From: Planctomyces sp. SH-PL14
GTDB taxonomy: Bacteria; Planctomycetota; Planctomycetia; Planctomycetales; Planctomycetaceae
Direction of reading: 5' to 3'
Length of the DNA: 64,000 nt
Assembly: GCF_001610835.1 (NCBI RefSeq)
Contig: NZ_CP011270.1
Coordinates: 6,342,001-6,406,000, forward strand
The notes under the pieces are model-generated. The model searched no databases and was not told where the DNA came from. It saw only the letters and a list, made by a program, of their open reading frames with translations. Position 1 is the stretch's first letter. Each line of letters opens with the position of its first letter. The translations under genes and the position numbers were made by a program. This document shows, in pieces, positions 1 to 9,033 of this stretch.

Positions 1-1
1 A

Positions 2-208
2 TCGCCGGCGACGGCTTACGAGCACACGGTTCTTTACCGGTGCACGACGGATGCGACGCCTCGTCCGGATCCGGGCGAGGTGGCGGCGGTTGAGTTCAGG
101 CCGTTTGCGTACGTGGCGGAGATGGCGCGGACGTCGCCGGAGAAGTTCTCGCCGCCGTTTCTGCAGCTGGTGGAGTGGGCTGTGGCGAACGGCGTCGGGC
201 GCTCATGA
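2..208 (+). CDS. C-terminal end of a NUDIX-family hydrolase (partial)
   Basis: The window opens inside a plus-strand frame of 68 codons ending in TGA at 206-208. The visible peptide includes HTVLYRCTTDATPRPDPGE, then VAAVEFRPFAYVAEM and a helical tail FLQLVEWAVANGV. This arrangement, a strand pair followed by a conserved 'E-F-R' turn and C-terminal helix, resembles the end of NUDIX proteins. The catalytic NUDIX box would lie upstream and cannot be seen, so substrate and activity are unknown. Repeat copy 1 begins only 12 bp after its stop codon. The coding frame is clear from codon composition; the family name is an inference. Confidence 0.5.
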   Translation, partial: SPATAYEHTVLYRCTTDATPRPDPGEVAAVEFRPFAYVAEMARTSPEKFSPPFLQLVEWAVANGVGRS

Positions 209-219
209 GCAGGCCCTAG

Positions 220-550
220 CCGGGGTCCAGGGGGTACCCCTGGTGGGGGATGCAAGGGGGCAACGCCTCCTTGCCCGCCGGAGGCCGTCTCGTCGAGAGA
301 TAGTGGAAGGAGCACGTGTCCAAGCGCGGACAGCGTGTCGTATGCCCCCCTCACCAACCCGCGAGGATTACAAGGCCAGCGTTATCGAGTGAGGGAGTCC
401 TCAACGCTGGTATTACAAAGGGGACGCCCGTTGCTCACCGCGGTTCCTCATTGAAGCGCCTCCGGCGGCAAGGGGTTGCCCCCTTGACCCCAGCTGCCAT
501 GGCACGTTGGGTTTGAGGTAGCACCCTCGTGCCGGCCAGGACGCGGTTTT
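220..550 (+). repeat. Dispersed multi-hairpin repeat, copy 1 (forward)
   Basis: Full-length member of the window's main repeat family. It starts with CCGGGGTCCAGGGGG and ends near GCCGGCCAGGACGCGGTTT. Hairpin 1 is CCAGGGG-GTA-CCCCTGG; hairpin 2 has arms GCAAGGGGGC and GCCTCCTTGC; the right hairpin is CAAGGGG-TTGC-CCCCTTG. The inverted pair TTGCCCGCCGGAGGC / GCCTCCGGCGGCAAG lies inside the ends. It sits between convergent genes (NUDIX and rpsA). No start codon with a ribosome site or protein-like codon use is seen. Confidence 0.85.
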
Positions 551-561
551 GGCTCTGCGCA

Positions 562-600
562 CAAAAACACCCCGGACGCCATTTGGCCTCCGGAGTGCTT
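562..600 (-). terminator. Rho-independent terminator of rpsA
   Basis: Read on the minus strand, a stem CACTCCGGAGGCC / GGCGTCCGGGGTG with loop AAAT is followed by TTTTTG. It lies about 40 bp past the rpsA stop codon, so it most likely ends the rpsA transcript before it runs into repeat copy 1. Confidence 0.75.
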
Positions 601-640
601 CGTTTCTCAGGCGAATCGCTGGCGGCTAGCCGCCAACAAC

Positions 641-2422
641 TCAGTTCTTGCCCGGCATCTGGAACAGCGGGCCACCCGTGTCCCCCATACCACCCTTGAG
701 CTCCTTCGGAGCCGCCGGGCGATCGCTCTGGGTCACTTCCGGCTGCTCGACCGGAGCGTCCAGCTTGCGGCTGAGGCCGATCTTCCGGTCGTCCGTGTCG
801 ATCCGCAGGATCTTGACCTGGACGCTGTCGCCAACCTTGAGCTGGTCTTCGCCGGCTTCGCCGAGCTCAGACACATGCAAGAGGCCTTCGAGCTGCTCTT
901 CCAGTTCGACGAAGACACCAAAGTTGGTGATCTTCGTGACCTTGCCCTCGACGATCGAACCCGGCTTGTACTGCTGAGGAATCCGGTTTTCCCACGGATC
1001 GTTCTCCAGCTGCTTCATGCCGAGAGCAATCCGCTTGCGGACCTCGTCGACCGAGATCACCTGGCAAGTGAGGACGTCCCCCTTCTTCAGCATTTCGCTG
1101 GGGTTCGAAATCTTGCGGGTCCAGCTCATGTCGCTGACGTGCAGGAGGCCGTCGACCCCCTCTTCCAGCTCGATGAACGCACCGTAGTTCGTGAGGTTCC
1201 GCACCGTTCCCGTGACCGTCGTTCCGATCGGGTACTTGGCCGTGACGTTGTCCCACGGATTCGGCTGGGTCTGCTTCATCCCCAGCGAGATTTCCTGCTT
1301 GTCGGTGTTGATGTTGAGAACAACAACCTCGACCTTGTCCCCCTTCTTGACGAGCTCGTCCGGATGGGAAACCCGCTTGGTCCAGGACATTTCGCTGATG
1401 TGGACGAGACCTTCGATCCCGTCTTCGAGCTTCACGAAGGCCCCGTAGTTCATCACGTTGACGACTTCGCCTTCGACGCGCGAGCCGACCGGGTACTTCT
1501 GCGAAACGTTTTCCCAAGGCGAAGGCAGCTTCTGCTTCAGGCCGAGAGCGATCTTTTCCTTCTCCCGGTCGATGTGCAGGATCTTGACTTCGATTTCGTC
1601 GTCGATCTTGACCATTTCGGTCGGGTGATGGATCCGCTTCCACGACATGTCGGTGATGTGGAGCAGACCGTCGATCCCGCCCAAGTCCACGAACGCGCCG
1701 AAGTCGGCGATGTTCTTGACGACCCCCTTGCGGATCTGACCTTCGGAAATCTCGGCGAGGAGATTCCGCTTCATCTCGGCCCGCATGTCTTCGATCAGCT
1801 TGCGGCGGCTGACGACGACGTTGCGGCGGGTCTCGTCGATCTTGAGGACCACGCAGTCGATGTGCTGGCCGATGTAGGCTTCGATCCGCTGCGGACGGCG
1901 GATGTCGACCTGGCTGGCCGGCAGGAACAGGTTGATCCCCTGTCCTGGAGGCGCCGTCGAGGCTCCCTGGCTGATGTTCACCAGCAGACCGCCCTTGATC
2001 TGGCGGGTGACGGTGCCGGAGACCTTGTCCCCTTCTTTGAAGTTCGTGGTGAACCAGATCCACTCACGGGCCCGGTCCGCCTTGCGCTTCGAGAGGAGCA
2101 CGAGGCCGTAGTTGTCTTCGACTTCTTCGAGGAGGACCTCGATCGTGTCGCCGGTCTTCGGCTTTTCTTCGTCATCACCCCATTCGGAGAGGTGGACGGT
2201 TCCTTCGCTCTTGTAGCCGATATCGACGAGGACATCGTCTCCATCGATGCTCAGCACCACGCCCTTGACGAGCTGGTTGACGTCGAAGGACTGGGCGGTT
2301 TCGTCGTAGATCTGGTCGGCGTAGCCTTCGCCGTCATCGAGCTGACGGAGGACATCGCCGAGTTCGGCTTCGAGATCTTCGTCCGAAACCTGGAATTCAC
2401 GAATCAAATTGCGATCGACCAT
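641..2422 (-). CDS. rpsA: 30S ribosomal protein S1
   Basis: 593-residue protein that binds mRNA on the small ribosomal subunit and helps unfold and dock transcripts for initiation. Six S1 (OB-fold) repeats can be read, at roughly residues 50-115, 130-210, 228-298, 313-384, 400-471 and 488-556. The last four carry the classic pattern 'G.V..I...GAF/VFV.L..G..GLLH.S.MSW' followed by 'KIALGLKQ'-like endings. The second repeat is atypical, with an inserted Gly/Pro/Ala-rich loop (TAPPGQG). The length fits S1 proteins outside the short Gram-positive type. The ATG start has an AGGG site just upstream. It is monocistronic here, with a clear terminator behind it and repeat copy 2 in the divergent spacer ahead of it. 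Confidence 0.95.
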   Translation of the reverse strand: MVDRNLIREFQVSDEDLEAELGDVLRQLDDGEGYADQIYDETAQSFDVNQLVKGVVLSIDGDDVLVDIGYKSEGTVHLSEWGDDEEKPKTGDTIEVLLEEVEDNYGLVLLSKRKADRAREWIWFTTNFKEGDKVSGTVTRQIKGGLLVNISQGASTAPPGQGINLFLPASQVDIRRPQRIEAYIGQHIDCVVLKIDETRRNVVVSRRKLIEDMRAEMKRNLLAEISEGQIRKGVVKNIADFGAFVDLGGIDGLLHITDMSWKRIHHPTEMVKIDDEIEVKILHIDREKEKIALGLKQKLPSPWENVSQKYPVGSRVEGEVVNVMNYGAFVKLEDGIEGLVHISEMSWTKRVSHPDELVKKGDKVEVVVLNINTDKQEISLGMKQTQPNPWDNVTAKYPIGTTVTGTVRNLTNYGAFIELEEGVDGLLHVSDMSWTRKISNPSEMLKKGDVLTCQVISVDEVRKRIALGMKQLENDPWENRIPQQYKPGSIVEGKVTKITNFGVFVELEEQLEGLLHVSELGEAGEDQLKVGDSVQVKILRIDTDDRKIGLSRKLDAPVEQPEVTQSDRPAAPKELKGGMGDTGGPLFQMPGKN

Positions 2423-2662
2423 GTGGACCCTTGCGCGTCGCCGCGCCTCCAGGCAACACTCCTGGAGTCATGCTGCTGGGTTTTGACCTTTCTGAACGCG
2501 ACCGGCGATGAGTCAACGTGGCTCATCCAATAGGCGCGGTCCCGCCCGGAAAAATCGGAAGTCGGGAATGGTACTGATCTTCGCGAAGTTTGCCTACCCC
2601 ATTCGCTGGGGTGGGATGCCGGGGGTAAGTTCGCTGGATACGGGGCCGGCACTACGTCTCTA

Positions 2663-2982
2663 ACCGGGGTCCAGGGGGTACCCCTGGTGGGGAGTGCAGA
2701 GGGGCAACGGCCCTTTGCCCGCCGGAGGCTGTCTCGTCGGACACCATTGGAAATCTTGTGTGTCCAAGCGCGGACACCGTGCCGTATGCCTCCTCACCAA
2801 CCCGGGGGGACCCCAGGGCGAGCGTGGAGTTCTCAACGCCGGTTCCACAAAGCGGACGCCCGTTACTTACCGCGGTTCCTCGTCGAAGAGGCCTCCGGCG
2901 GCAAGGGGTTGCCCCCTTGACCCCGGTGGCCGTGGAACGATGGGATTGAGCGGGCGGGAGCTGTGCCGGCGGGGACGTGGTT
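2663..2982 (+). repeat. Dispersed multi-hairpin repeat, copy 2 (forward)
   Basis: Starts AACCGGGGTCCAGGGGG and ends near TGTGCCGGCGGGGACGTGG. Hairpin 1 is CCAGGGG-GTA-CCCCTGG. The second hairpin arm (GCAGAGGGGC / GGCCCTTTGC) is imperfect here. The right hairpin is CAAGGGG-TTGC-CCCCTTG. It fills most of the 680-bp divergent spacer between rpsA and the membrane protein gene at 3104; the remaining 2423-2662 shows nothing recognisable. Confidence 0.85.
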
Positions 2983-3103
2983 CGCCCCAATCCCTGAAAC
3001 CGGCCGACATTCGGCAGGGTAATTCCCACGAGGACTCGTGCTCTAAGAGGCGTTTCTGCCACCGCTTAGGTCGTGGCGGCCGGGACCCCTGATCGAAACG
3101 GCC

Positions 3104-4390
3104 ATGATCCAGACGGCGACGCTCGAACCGCACCCCCACCCGCTCGATGAGACGCTTGTCGACGCCGCGGATCCGGGTACGGCGGTGGAGAGGCCGGCGT
3201 CGGCCGAAGTCCCAACCTCGGACGACAACCCCGGTGGATGGCGGCTTGGGGCCTGCCCGGTCCCGTGGCGGCATCCGATCCGGGCGACGGGCTGGCTCGT
3301 TCGGGCGATTTTCGGCGTGGGGAGCCTGATCCTCCTGCTGGCGGTGATTGCCGCCATCCCGATCGTGAACGTCGCCGCCCTCGGCTACCTGCTGGAGGTG
3401 GAGGGCCGTGTCGCCCGCACCGGGAAGCTCCGGAACGGCTTTCTCCTGCTCGACGTCGCCCCGCGGCTCGGGGCGATTGCGCTCGGCGTTTACCTCTGGA
3501 TCCTGCCGCTCCGGCTGGTCTCCTTCGCCGCGGCGGATGCCCGGATCATCGACCCCGGCGGACCGGCCGACCGGAAGCTCCACTTCGCCGCGCTCGTTCT
3601 CTGGGCGCTGATCTCGACCCACCTCTGTCTGGCCCTCGCCCGCGGCGGATCGTTCTGGACGTTCTTCCGGCCGCTCAAGAACGTGCTCTGGTTCCGCCGC
3701 CGGCTCCGCGAAGGGAACTACTGGGAGACCGCCAGCGACCATGTCCGTGACTTCGTCTCACGGCTCCAGTTCCGGCACCACTTTTCGCTCGGCCTCCGCG
3801 GGTTCCTGGTCGGACTCGCCTGGCTTGTGATTCCCTCGGCGGTCTTCGCGGCGGCGAAGCGCCCGGATGGGCCCGCCGTGCTGCTGCCGCTTGTCGGCGG
3901 GATGATGCTGGTGCTCGTCTTCTCCTGGCTGCCGTTCCTCCAGGCACGGTTCGCGTCGACGAACGAGTGGCGGGCCGGCTTCGAACTGCGGGCGGTCCGG
4001 GACCTCTTCGGCTACGCCCCGCTGACGTGGCTCGTCACGGTCCTGTTCGTCTACGTCCTGGCCCTGCCGATTTACCTCTTCAAAGCGTTCCTGCTGCCGC
4101 CCGACGCCCTCTGGCCCATCACGCTGATTTTCATCGCCTCGAACTACCCCGCCCGCGTTCTGACAGGCTGGGCCTATCACCGGGCGACGCGGCGGAAAGT
4201 GCAGGGAAAACGCTCGTGGTGGATCACGAGGACGGCGATCCGCTTCCCGCTCATGCTGGCGGTCCTGGCGGTCTTCACCTTCATCCTCTACTTCACGCAG
4301 TTCATCGGCGAGCACGGCCGGGCGGAGCTCTTCAAGCACCACGCCTTCCTGCTCCCGTGGCCGTATCTGCTCCCCTGGCGGCCGCAGTAG
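3104..4390 (+). CDS. Polytopic membrane protein of unknown function
   Basis: 428 residues. A hydrophilic, Pro/Asp-rich N-terminus of about 60 residues precedes about eight hydrophobic segments, at roughly residues 62-95, 119-140, 160-178, 228-247, 253-275, 303-330, 335-352 and 385-408. Charged loops between segments contain FWTFFRPLKNVLWFRRRLRE and RVLTGWAYHRATRRK. No catalytic motif or transporter signature was recognised. The gene stands alone on its strand, preceded by repeat copy 2 and followed by the convergent DUF1573 gene 52 bp away. The ATG at 3104 is the first in frame that leaves the predicted topology intact. It is clearly a real gene by codon use, but I cannot name its role. Confidence 0.8.
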   Translation: MIQTATLEPHPHPLDETLVDAADPGTAVERPASAEVPTSDDNPGGWRLGACPVPWRHPIRATGWLVRAIFGVGSLILLLAVIAAIPIVNVAALGYLLEVEGRVARTGKLRNGFLLLDVAPRLGAIALGVYLWILPLRLVSFAAADARIIDPGGPADRKLHFAALVLWALISTHLCLALARGGSFWTFFRPLKNVLWFRRRLREGNYWETASDHVRDFVSRLQFRHHFSLGLRGFLVGLAWLVIPSAVFAAAKRPDGPAVLLPLVGGMMLVLVFSWLPFLQARFASTNEWRAGFELRAVRDLFGYAPLTWLVTVLFVYVLALPIYLFKAFLLPPDALWPITLIFIASNYPARVLTGWAYHRATRRKVQGKRSWWITRTAIRFPLMLAVLAVFTFILYFTQFIGEHGRAELFKHHAFLLPWPYLLPWRPQ

Positions 4391-4442
4391 AAGCGGTCCG
4401 CTGTCAGAGATCAGCCGTCAGCCCAGGACGGGGCCAGGCCGG

Positions 4443-5345
4443 TTACTCGCGGGACGCTGGCCGTTTCGTCCCAGTACTGGGGCCCGCGCTGGGGCGGATA
4501 CCGGAGGCCGGGACGACACCGCTGGTGGGGCCCTGGATCAGAACTCCGACCTGGATCGCGTCGAAGTCCTCGTCATTGGTCTTGATGGTCAGCCTGGCAA
4601 AGTTGCGTCCGGAGGGGACCTCGCCCGCCACATCAATCCGGATCGGGTACCGCCGCCGGCCGTCGTCGTCGACTTCCAGGCGGCCCACTGTGACCTGGGC
4701 GTGGGGCGAGTTGATCTCGGCGGACACGACCTCGAGCTGGCCCCCGCGCGTGTCGACGACGTGGATCGTCCGCGAATCGGGCTGGCCGGTGAGCTGGTAG
4801 AAATAGACCTCGGGTGGCTCGACCGTCACCTTCTGCTTCGGCAGGATCACTCGCAGGGCGAGCGTCTCCTCGTAAGTCCGCCCGTCGGCGACGTACTCGA
4901 CCTTGGTCAGGTACTCCTTCGGTCCCGCCTGCTCGCGGTCGGTCTTCACGCCGACGGTGAACCGCCCCCGCTCGCCGGGGCCGTAGTCCTTCTTGCCGTC
5001 GTAGAGCCGCGGGGTGATACAGCCGCAGCTCGGCTCGACCTTGGTGATCTGGATCGGCTTGTCGCCGCGGTTTGTGAACTGGAAGAAGGCGCTGATCACC
5101 GGCTGGAGGGCGACTTCATGGAGGTTGACGGTGTACTGGTCAAAGGCGAGCGGCGGCCGTTCGACCGCAGCCGCGAGCGGCGCGGGCCGGACCGGCTGGG
5201 CGTGGACGATGACCGCCAGCAGGCAGGGAAGGGCGGCAAGGGCCCAGAGCCCGGCCTTGAGTCGCGTCCCCGTCGAAGGCGAAGCCGCCGCGGGGGCAAG
5301 GGGAGGGGCGGGGGCGGGAGAGGAGTCAGAGGGGGCGCCGTCCAT
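4443..5345 (-). CDS. DUF1573 domain protein, membrane-anchored
   Basis: About 300 residues from the ATG at 5343-5345. This start is preferred over one 40 codons upstream because the extra segment runs into a dispersed repeat. A Pro/Ala/Ser-rich leader is followed by one hydrophobic anchor (about residues 30-50). The DUF1573 domain then begins: FFQFTNRGDKPIQITKVEPS followed by CGC, the family's 'SCGC' signature in an Ig-like fold. A second beta-rich half ends in TIKTNDEDFDAIQVGVLIQG, also typical of these proteins. DUF1573 proteins are abundant and exported in planctomycetes; their function is not established. The C-terminal 25 residues are low-complexity Pro/Ser/Gly. Confidence 0.85.
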   Translation of the reverse strand: MDGAPSDSSPAPAPPLAPAAASPSTGTRLKAGLWALAALPCLLAVIVHAQPVRPAPLAAAVERPPLAFDQYTVNLHEVALQPVISAFFQFTNRGDKPIQITKVEPSCGCITPRLYDGKKDYGPGERGRFTVGVKTDREQAGPKEYLTKVEYVADGRTYEETLALRVILPKQKVTVEPPEVYFYQLTGQPDSRTIHVVDTRGGQLEVVSAEINSPHAQVTVGRLEVDDDGRRRYPIRIDVAGEVPSGRNFARLTIKTNDEDFDAIQVGVLIQGPTSGVVPASGIRPSAGPSTGTKRPASRE

Positions 5346-5463
5346 GGTCCCGTCGTCCTGAGGTGAGGAATTTTCAGGCCGTTTTGTAGCCGAGCCCCGC
5401 AAAACCGGGCAACGCGAATGTTTTCGGCCGTACCCGATCTCCGACCTGTCTTTGTCCGTGTGC

Positions 5464-5526
5464 ATCTGTGTTCATCTGTGGCTCAACAATGTTTTTTGCC
5501 ACGGATGAACACAGATGAACGCAGAT
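5464..5526. repeat. Inverted-repeat hairpin of the CACAGATGAACACAGAT family, no gene inside
   Basis: Left arm ATCTGTGTTCATCTGTGGC (from 5464) pairs with right arm GCCACGGATGAACACAGAT (from 5498) with one mismatch, separated by about 15 bp. The arms are nearly identical to the 38-bp inverted repeats at 20610-20647 and 21131-21168 that flank the GxxExxY gene. It lies between the divergent DUF1573 and NagB-like genes. Confidence 0.8.
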
Positions 5527-5677
5527 CAGACCCGTTCCGATTCCACACGCAGTGGCTTCGGCCGCAGTCTGGACGGCTCTTGCTGACGGCTGAACGCAGC
5601 TTCCGTGGCATCGCTGCCGGGCTTTCGACAGAATCCGGATGCGCGCGGCAACTCACCTGCTTTGAGGATCTTTCCCG

Positions 5678-6628
5678 ATGGATTTGCTGACGACTCTCCC
5701 CGGCTCGCTGATGGAACATTTTTTCCCCGCCGGGTGGGATCTCAAGAAGATTGACGCCTGCGTCGACGACGACCCGAAGTCGATCACCATCCGCCAGAAG
5801 TTCTGGCATCCCAAGTTCCAGCCGGTCCCCTGCGACTCGATCCACGACTTCGACACGCTACTCGGCCACGAGATCGCCCTCACGATCAAGCAGAGCCGCG
5901 ACGCCGGCGAGAAGCTGGCCCTGATTCTGCCCGTCGGGCCCATGGGGATGTACCGCTGGGCGGTCTATTTCCTGACCGAGTGGGGTGTGCCATGCGACCA
6001 CGTCTTCGGCTTCAACATGGATGAGTGGAGCGACGCCCAGGGGAACACTCTGCCGTCGACCAATCCCGGGGCGTTCCAGTACGCGATGGAGCAGGCGTTC
6101 TACGGGCCGCTCGGCAAGTTGACCGTCCCCAAGAAGCAGCGGAATTTTGCACTGAAGAAGAATCTGCCGACTTACGCCGACCGGATTGGCGAGTTGAAGT
6201 CTGGCGGGGCGAAGCTGGGGGTGATCTTCGGGATCGGGCGGGTCTGTCACATCGCTTTCTGGGAGCCGCACTTTGCGGCGGAATACAAGACCGAGGCGGA
6301 GTGGAAGCAGCAGTCGTACCGGATCGGGGCGAAGCTTCATCCGCTGACGGTGGAGCAGAACGCGATTACCAGCTTCAAGAGCCGGACGACGCTTGTTCCG
6401 GCATATGCCAACACGATTGGGCCGGCGCTGTTCCTGAGTGCTGATAAGATCATTGGCGGGGCGGACGGGACGCTGGGGCGCGGGATGATGTGGCAGGGTT
6501 TGAGCCTGTGGATGACGCTGCGGCACGGTCCGAGTCCGTGGATTCCTTCGAGCTACATGCCGACGCAGCCGGGGCGTTTGTTCTTTTTGAAGGAACTGGC
6601 GGGACCGCTTGTGGCCGAGTGCAATTGA
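5678..6628 (+). CDS. Glucosamine-6-phosphate deaminase/isomerase-like protein
   Basis: 316 residues of the NagB/RpiA/SugE-like fold. FGFNMDEW contains the Asp that in E. coli NagB (Asp72) acts on C2. [13 protein letters not shown] aligns with the NagB active-site loop 'GxGxDGHIAFNEP': the His and Glu are kept, but the catalytic Asp (Asp141 in E. coli) is Val and the next Gly is Cys. The protein is about 50 residues longer than E. coli NagB, with an extended N-terminus. Start ATG 5678 has GAGGA nine bases upstream. It could convert an amino-sugar phosphate as NagB does, or act on another phosphosugar; the altered loop makes the classical activity uncertain. No nagA or sugar-transport gene is adjacent. 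Confidence 0.75.
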   Translation: MDLLTTLPGSLMEHFFPAGWDLKKIDACVDDDPKSITIRQKFWHPKFQPVPCDSIHDFDTLLGHEIALTIKQSRDAGEKLALILPVGPMGMYRWAVYFLTEWGVPCDHVFGFNMDEWSDAQGNTLPSTNPGAFQYAMEQAFYGPLGKLTVPKKQRNFALKKNLPTYADRIGELKSGGAKLGVIFGIGRVCHIAFWEPHFAAEYKTEAEWKQQSYRIGAKLHPLTVEQNAITSFKSRTTLVPAYANTIGPALFLSADKIIGGADGTLGRGMMWQGLSLWMTLRHGPSPWIPSSYMPTQPGRLFFLKELAGPLVAECN

Positions 6629-6660
6629 GACGCCACAGAGTAGCGCGCCGGTCCAGATCG

Positions 6661-6985
6661 CGTTCTGGCCGGCAGAGCGCTGTTTGCTCAAACCCAACGT
6701 GCGACGGCAGCCGGGGTCAAGGGGGTCACCCCTTGCCGCCGGAGGCAGTCTGGTGAGGAACCGTGGGATACAACGGATGTTTCCTTTATGGGACCGGCGT
6801 TGAGGACTCCCTCAAAATACACCGCTTGCGATGCACTCCCCGCGTGTTCGTGATGGGGCATCCGGCACCTTGTCCGCGTTTGGATACGTACTCCTTCAGA
6901 CATCTCTCGACGGCCAGGCCTCCGGCGGGCAAAGGGGGATTCTCCCCCCTTGCATCCCCCCACCAGGGTGCCCCTGGACCCGGTT
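6661..6985 (-). repeat. Dispersed multi-hairpin repeat, copy 3 (reverse)
   Basis: Reverse orientation: begins near GGCCGGCAGAGCGCTG, then CTCAAACCCAACGTGC, and ends GTGCCCCTGGACCCGGTT. The second hairpin reads, on the minus strand, GCAAGGGGGGA-GAA-TCCCCCTTTGC, a stem whose sequence differs from other copies but still pairs. It lies 33 bp past the stop of the NagB-like gene and about 200 bp before the cytochrome gene. Confidence 0.85.
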
Positions 6986-7188
6986 GATCGGCCCTGCTGG
7001 TCTGCCGCGATCGAGGAAGCGTCTGCGGAGCGGATCCGACGTACACAAAACAGAACCGAGGTCGTATAAGTTAGGACCAGGATTCCGAGAGCGGGGGCGC
7101 CTCGACATGATTCGGGATCACTGGCTCGGCTGGCAGGCTCATCCCGCGGAGCGAGATGACTGCATTGATCGCGACGGTGGAGGTTTCG

Positions 7189-9033
7189 ATGGTGCGACGG
7201 ATTGGCCTCGGTCTTCTTCTGGCCTGGTGTCTGGCGATCTCGGTGCAAGAGGCCACGGCGGGAACGTCGAACAGCCTCATGGACATCTCGACCGACGGGA
7301 AGCTGATGGCGTGCGCCAATCGCGACGCCAACAGCCTCTCGATCATCGACCTGTCCTCGAAGAAGACAACTCACGTCCTCCCGATCGGCCTCCATCCCGA
7401 AGGAGTGACGTTCCTCGGCGACTCGCACGATGTTGCCGTCGCGGTCTACGGCGACGACCTCATCAAGGTGGTCTCGGCCGAGACGGGCGAGACGAAGCAA
7501 TCGATCGAAGTCTTCGACGAACCCTACAGCGTCGTGGCCTCGAAGGACGGCGCGACGATCTATGCCACGCTCGACTACCCGGGGAAGGTCCTGGCTATCG
7601 ACGCGGCGTCCGGGAAGATCACACAGGAGTGGTCCGCCGGCCAGTTCCTCCGCGGGCTCGCCCTCGGTCCGGACGGGACGCGGCTCTACGTCACTGAGTA
7701 CTACACCGGGATCGTGAAAGCGGTCGACACCGCCACCGGCCAGGTGGTCGAGGAATGGGTCGGCTCCGCGCAGGACAACCTCGCCCGGCAGATCATCCTC
7801 CATCCCTCGCGACCCAAGGCATACGTCCCACATATCCGCTCGCGGATCACGGTCGCCCAGGGGGACGGCTCGATCTTTCCATACATCAGCATGATCGACA
7901 CCGACTCGAAGGAAGAGTCGCGGCGGCGGCGGGTCCAGATGGACTCCTTCCGCGGAACGTATGTGACCGCCAACCCGTCGGAAGTCGCGGTCTCGCCCGA
8001 CGGCTCGCGGCTCTTCGTCGTGTTCGGCGGAACGGACGACATGTTCGTCTGCGACGTCCTCGACGATAACTACCGCGAGATCAAGTTCCGGCAGCTCATC
8101 CAGCTCGGGGCGAATCCCCGCGCAGTCCGCGTCTCGCCCGACGGCGAGCGGTTCTACGTCTACAACGCCCTCGACTATCAGGTCGTCTCCTACGACGCCG
8201 GGAGCGGCGAGCCGCTCGGCAAGATTCAGACCTGCGAGAACCCGCACGACGAGGAGATGTGGCTCGGCAAGCGGCTGTTCTATCTCGCGAAGCAGCCAAT
8301 GGTCGGATTGCGGTGGATCTCCTGCTCGAGCTGCCATCCCGACGGCGACCCCGATGGCCGGACCTGGCAGCAGCCCGAGGGCCTGCGGCAGACGCAGCCC
8401 CTCGCCGGCCTCGCCTGGACGCATCCGCTCCACTGGTCGGCGGACCGCGATGAAGTCCAGGACTTCGAACACACCGTCCGCGGACCGCTGATGCAGGGCC
8501 GGGGGCTCGTGAAGGGCCGGATCCACGATTCGCTCGCCAATCCGAACAGCGGCCTTTCGAAGGAACTCGACGCCCTCGCGGTCTACTCGAACTCCCACCA
8601 GTTCCCGCTGAGCCCGTACGCCAGGAACGGCCTATCGGCCGCCGCGAAGCGTGGTCAGACGCTGTTCCACTCGGAAGCGGTCGGCTGTGCCAAGTGCCAC
8701 AGCGGCGCGTTCTACAGTGACTCCCGGCCGGGCGAAAAGTTCACGATGCACGACGTCGGGACCGGCACCGCAGACAAGTCCGAGAAGATGGGAACGAAGT
8801 ACGACAGCCCGACGCTGCTCGGTCTCTATCGCTCCGCCCCGTACCTCCACGATGGCACCGCGGCGACGCTCGAAGAGGTTCTGACGACGCAGAACGCCGG
8901 CGACCGCCACGGCAAGACGAGCCAGCTTTCGAAGACAGAAGTCGCCGACCTCGTCGAGTTCCTCAAGGCCCTGCCGTTCGAGGACCCCGTCCCCGCCGCG
9001 AAGGACCAGGGACTCAAGCAGGTCCGGAAGTAG
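7189..9033 (+). CDS. Secreted beta-propeller (YVTN-like) protein fused to a di-heme cytochrome c domain
   Basis: 614 residues. The start at 7189 has GGAGG at 7179-7183 and gives a clean signal peptide (MVRRIGLGLLLAWCL...). Residues about 25-370 carry repeated blades of the 'LSIIDLSSKK', 'VLAIDAASGKI', 'VKAVDTATGQV' and 'SPDGSRLFVV' type (YncE/YVTN propeller). Two haem-binding motifs follow: C379-S-S-C-H383 and C500-A-K-C-H504. The segment SPTLLGLYRSAPYLHDGTAA is the signature seen near the second haem of cytochrome c peroxidase/MauG-like proteins. It probably acts in the periplasm as an electron-transfer or peroxidase-type protein, with the propeller binding a partner or substrate; that role is inferred. 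The last 20 bp overlap the convergent gene at 9014. Confidence 0.85.
   Translation: MVRRIGLGLLLAWCLAISVQEATAGTSNSLMDISTDGKLMACANRDANSLSIIDLSSKKTTHVLPIGLHPEGVTFLGDSHDVAVAVYGDDLIKVVSAETGETKQSIEVFDEPYSVVASKDGATIYATLDYPGKVLAIDAASGKITQEWSAGQFLRGLALGPDGTRLYVTEYYTGIVKAVDTATGQVVEEWVGSAQDNLARQIILHPSRPKAYVPHIRSRITVAQGDGSIFPYISMIDTDSKEESRRRRVQMDSFRGTYVTANPSEVAVSPDGSRLFVVFGGTDDMFVCDVLDDNYREIKFRQLIQLGANPRAVRVSPDGERFYVYNALDYQVVSYDAGSGEPLGKIQTCENPHDEEMWLGKRLFYLAKQPMVGLRWISCSSCHPDGDPDGRTWQQPEGLRQTQPLAGLAWTHPLHWSADRDEVQDFEHTVRGPLMQGRGLVKGRIHDSLANPNSGLSKELDALAVYSNSHQFPLSPYARNGLSAAAKRGQTLFHSEAVGCAKCHSGAFYSDSRPGEKFTMHDVGTGTADKSEKMGTKYDSPTLLGLYRSAPYLHDGTAATLEEVLTTQNAGDRHGKTSQLSKTEVADLVEFLKALPFEDPVPAAKDQGLKQVRK

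Noticed and set aside
875-2533. A 552-codon frame antisense to rpsA
   Set aside because: It is opposite six clear S1 domains and is composed of Asp/Val/Leu-rich sequence typical of shadow frames in GC-rich genes.
2660-3062. Short open frames inside the dispersed repeats
   Set aside because: Similar peptides appear wherever the repeat occurs, but stems and loops, not codons, are preserved, frames are broken between copies, and no ribosome site precedes them.
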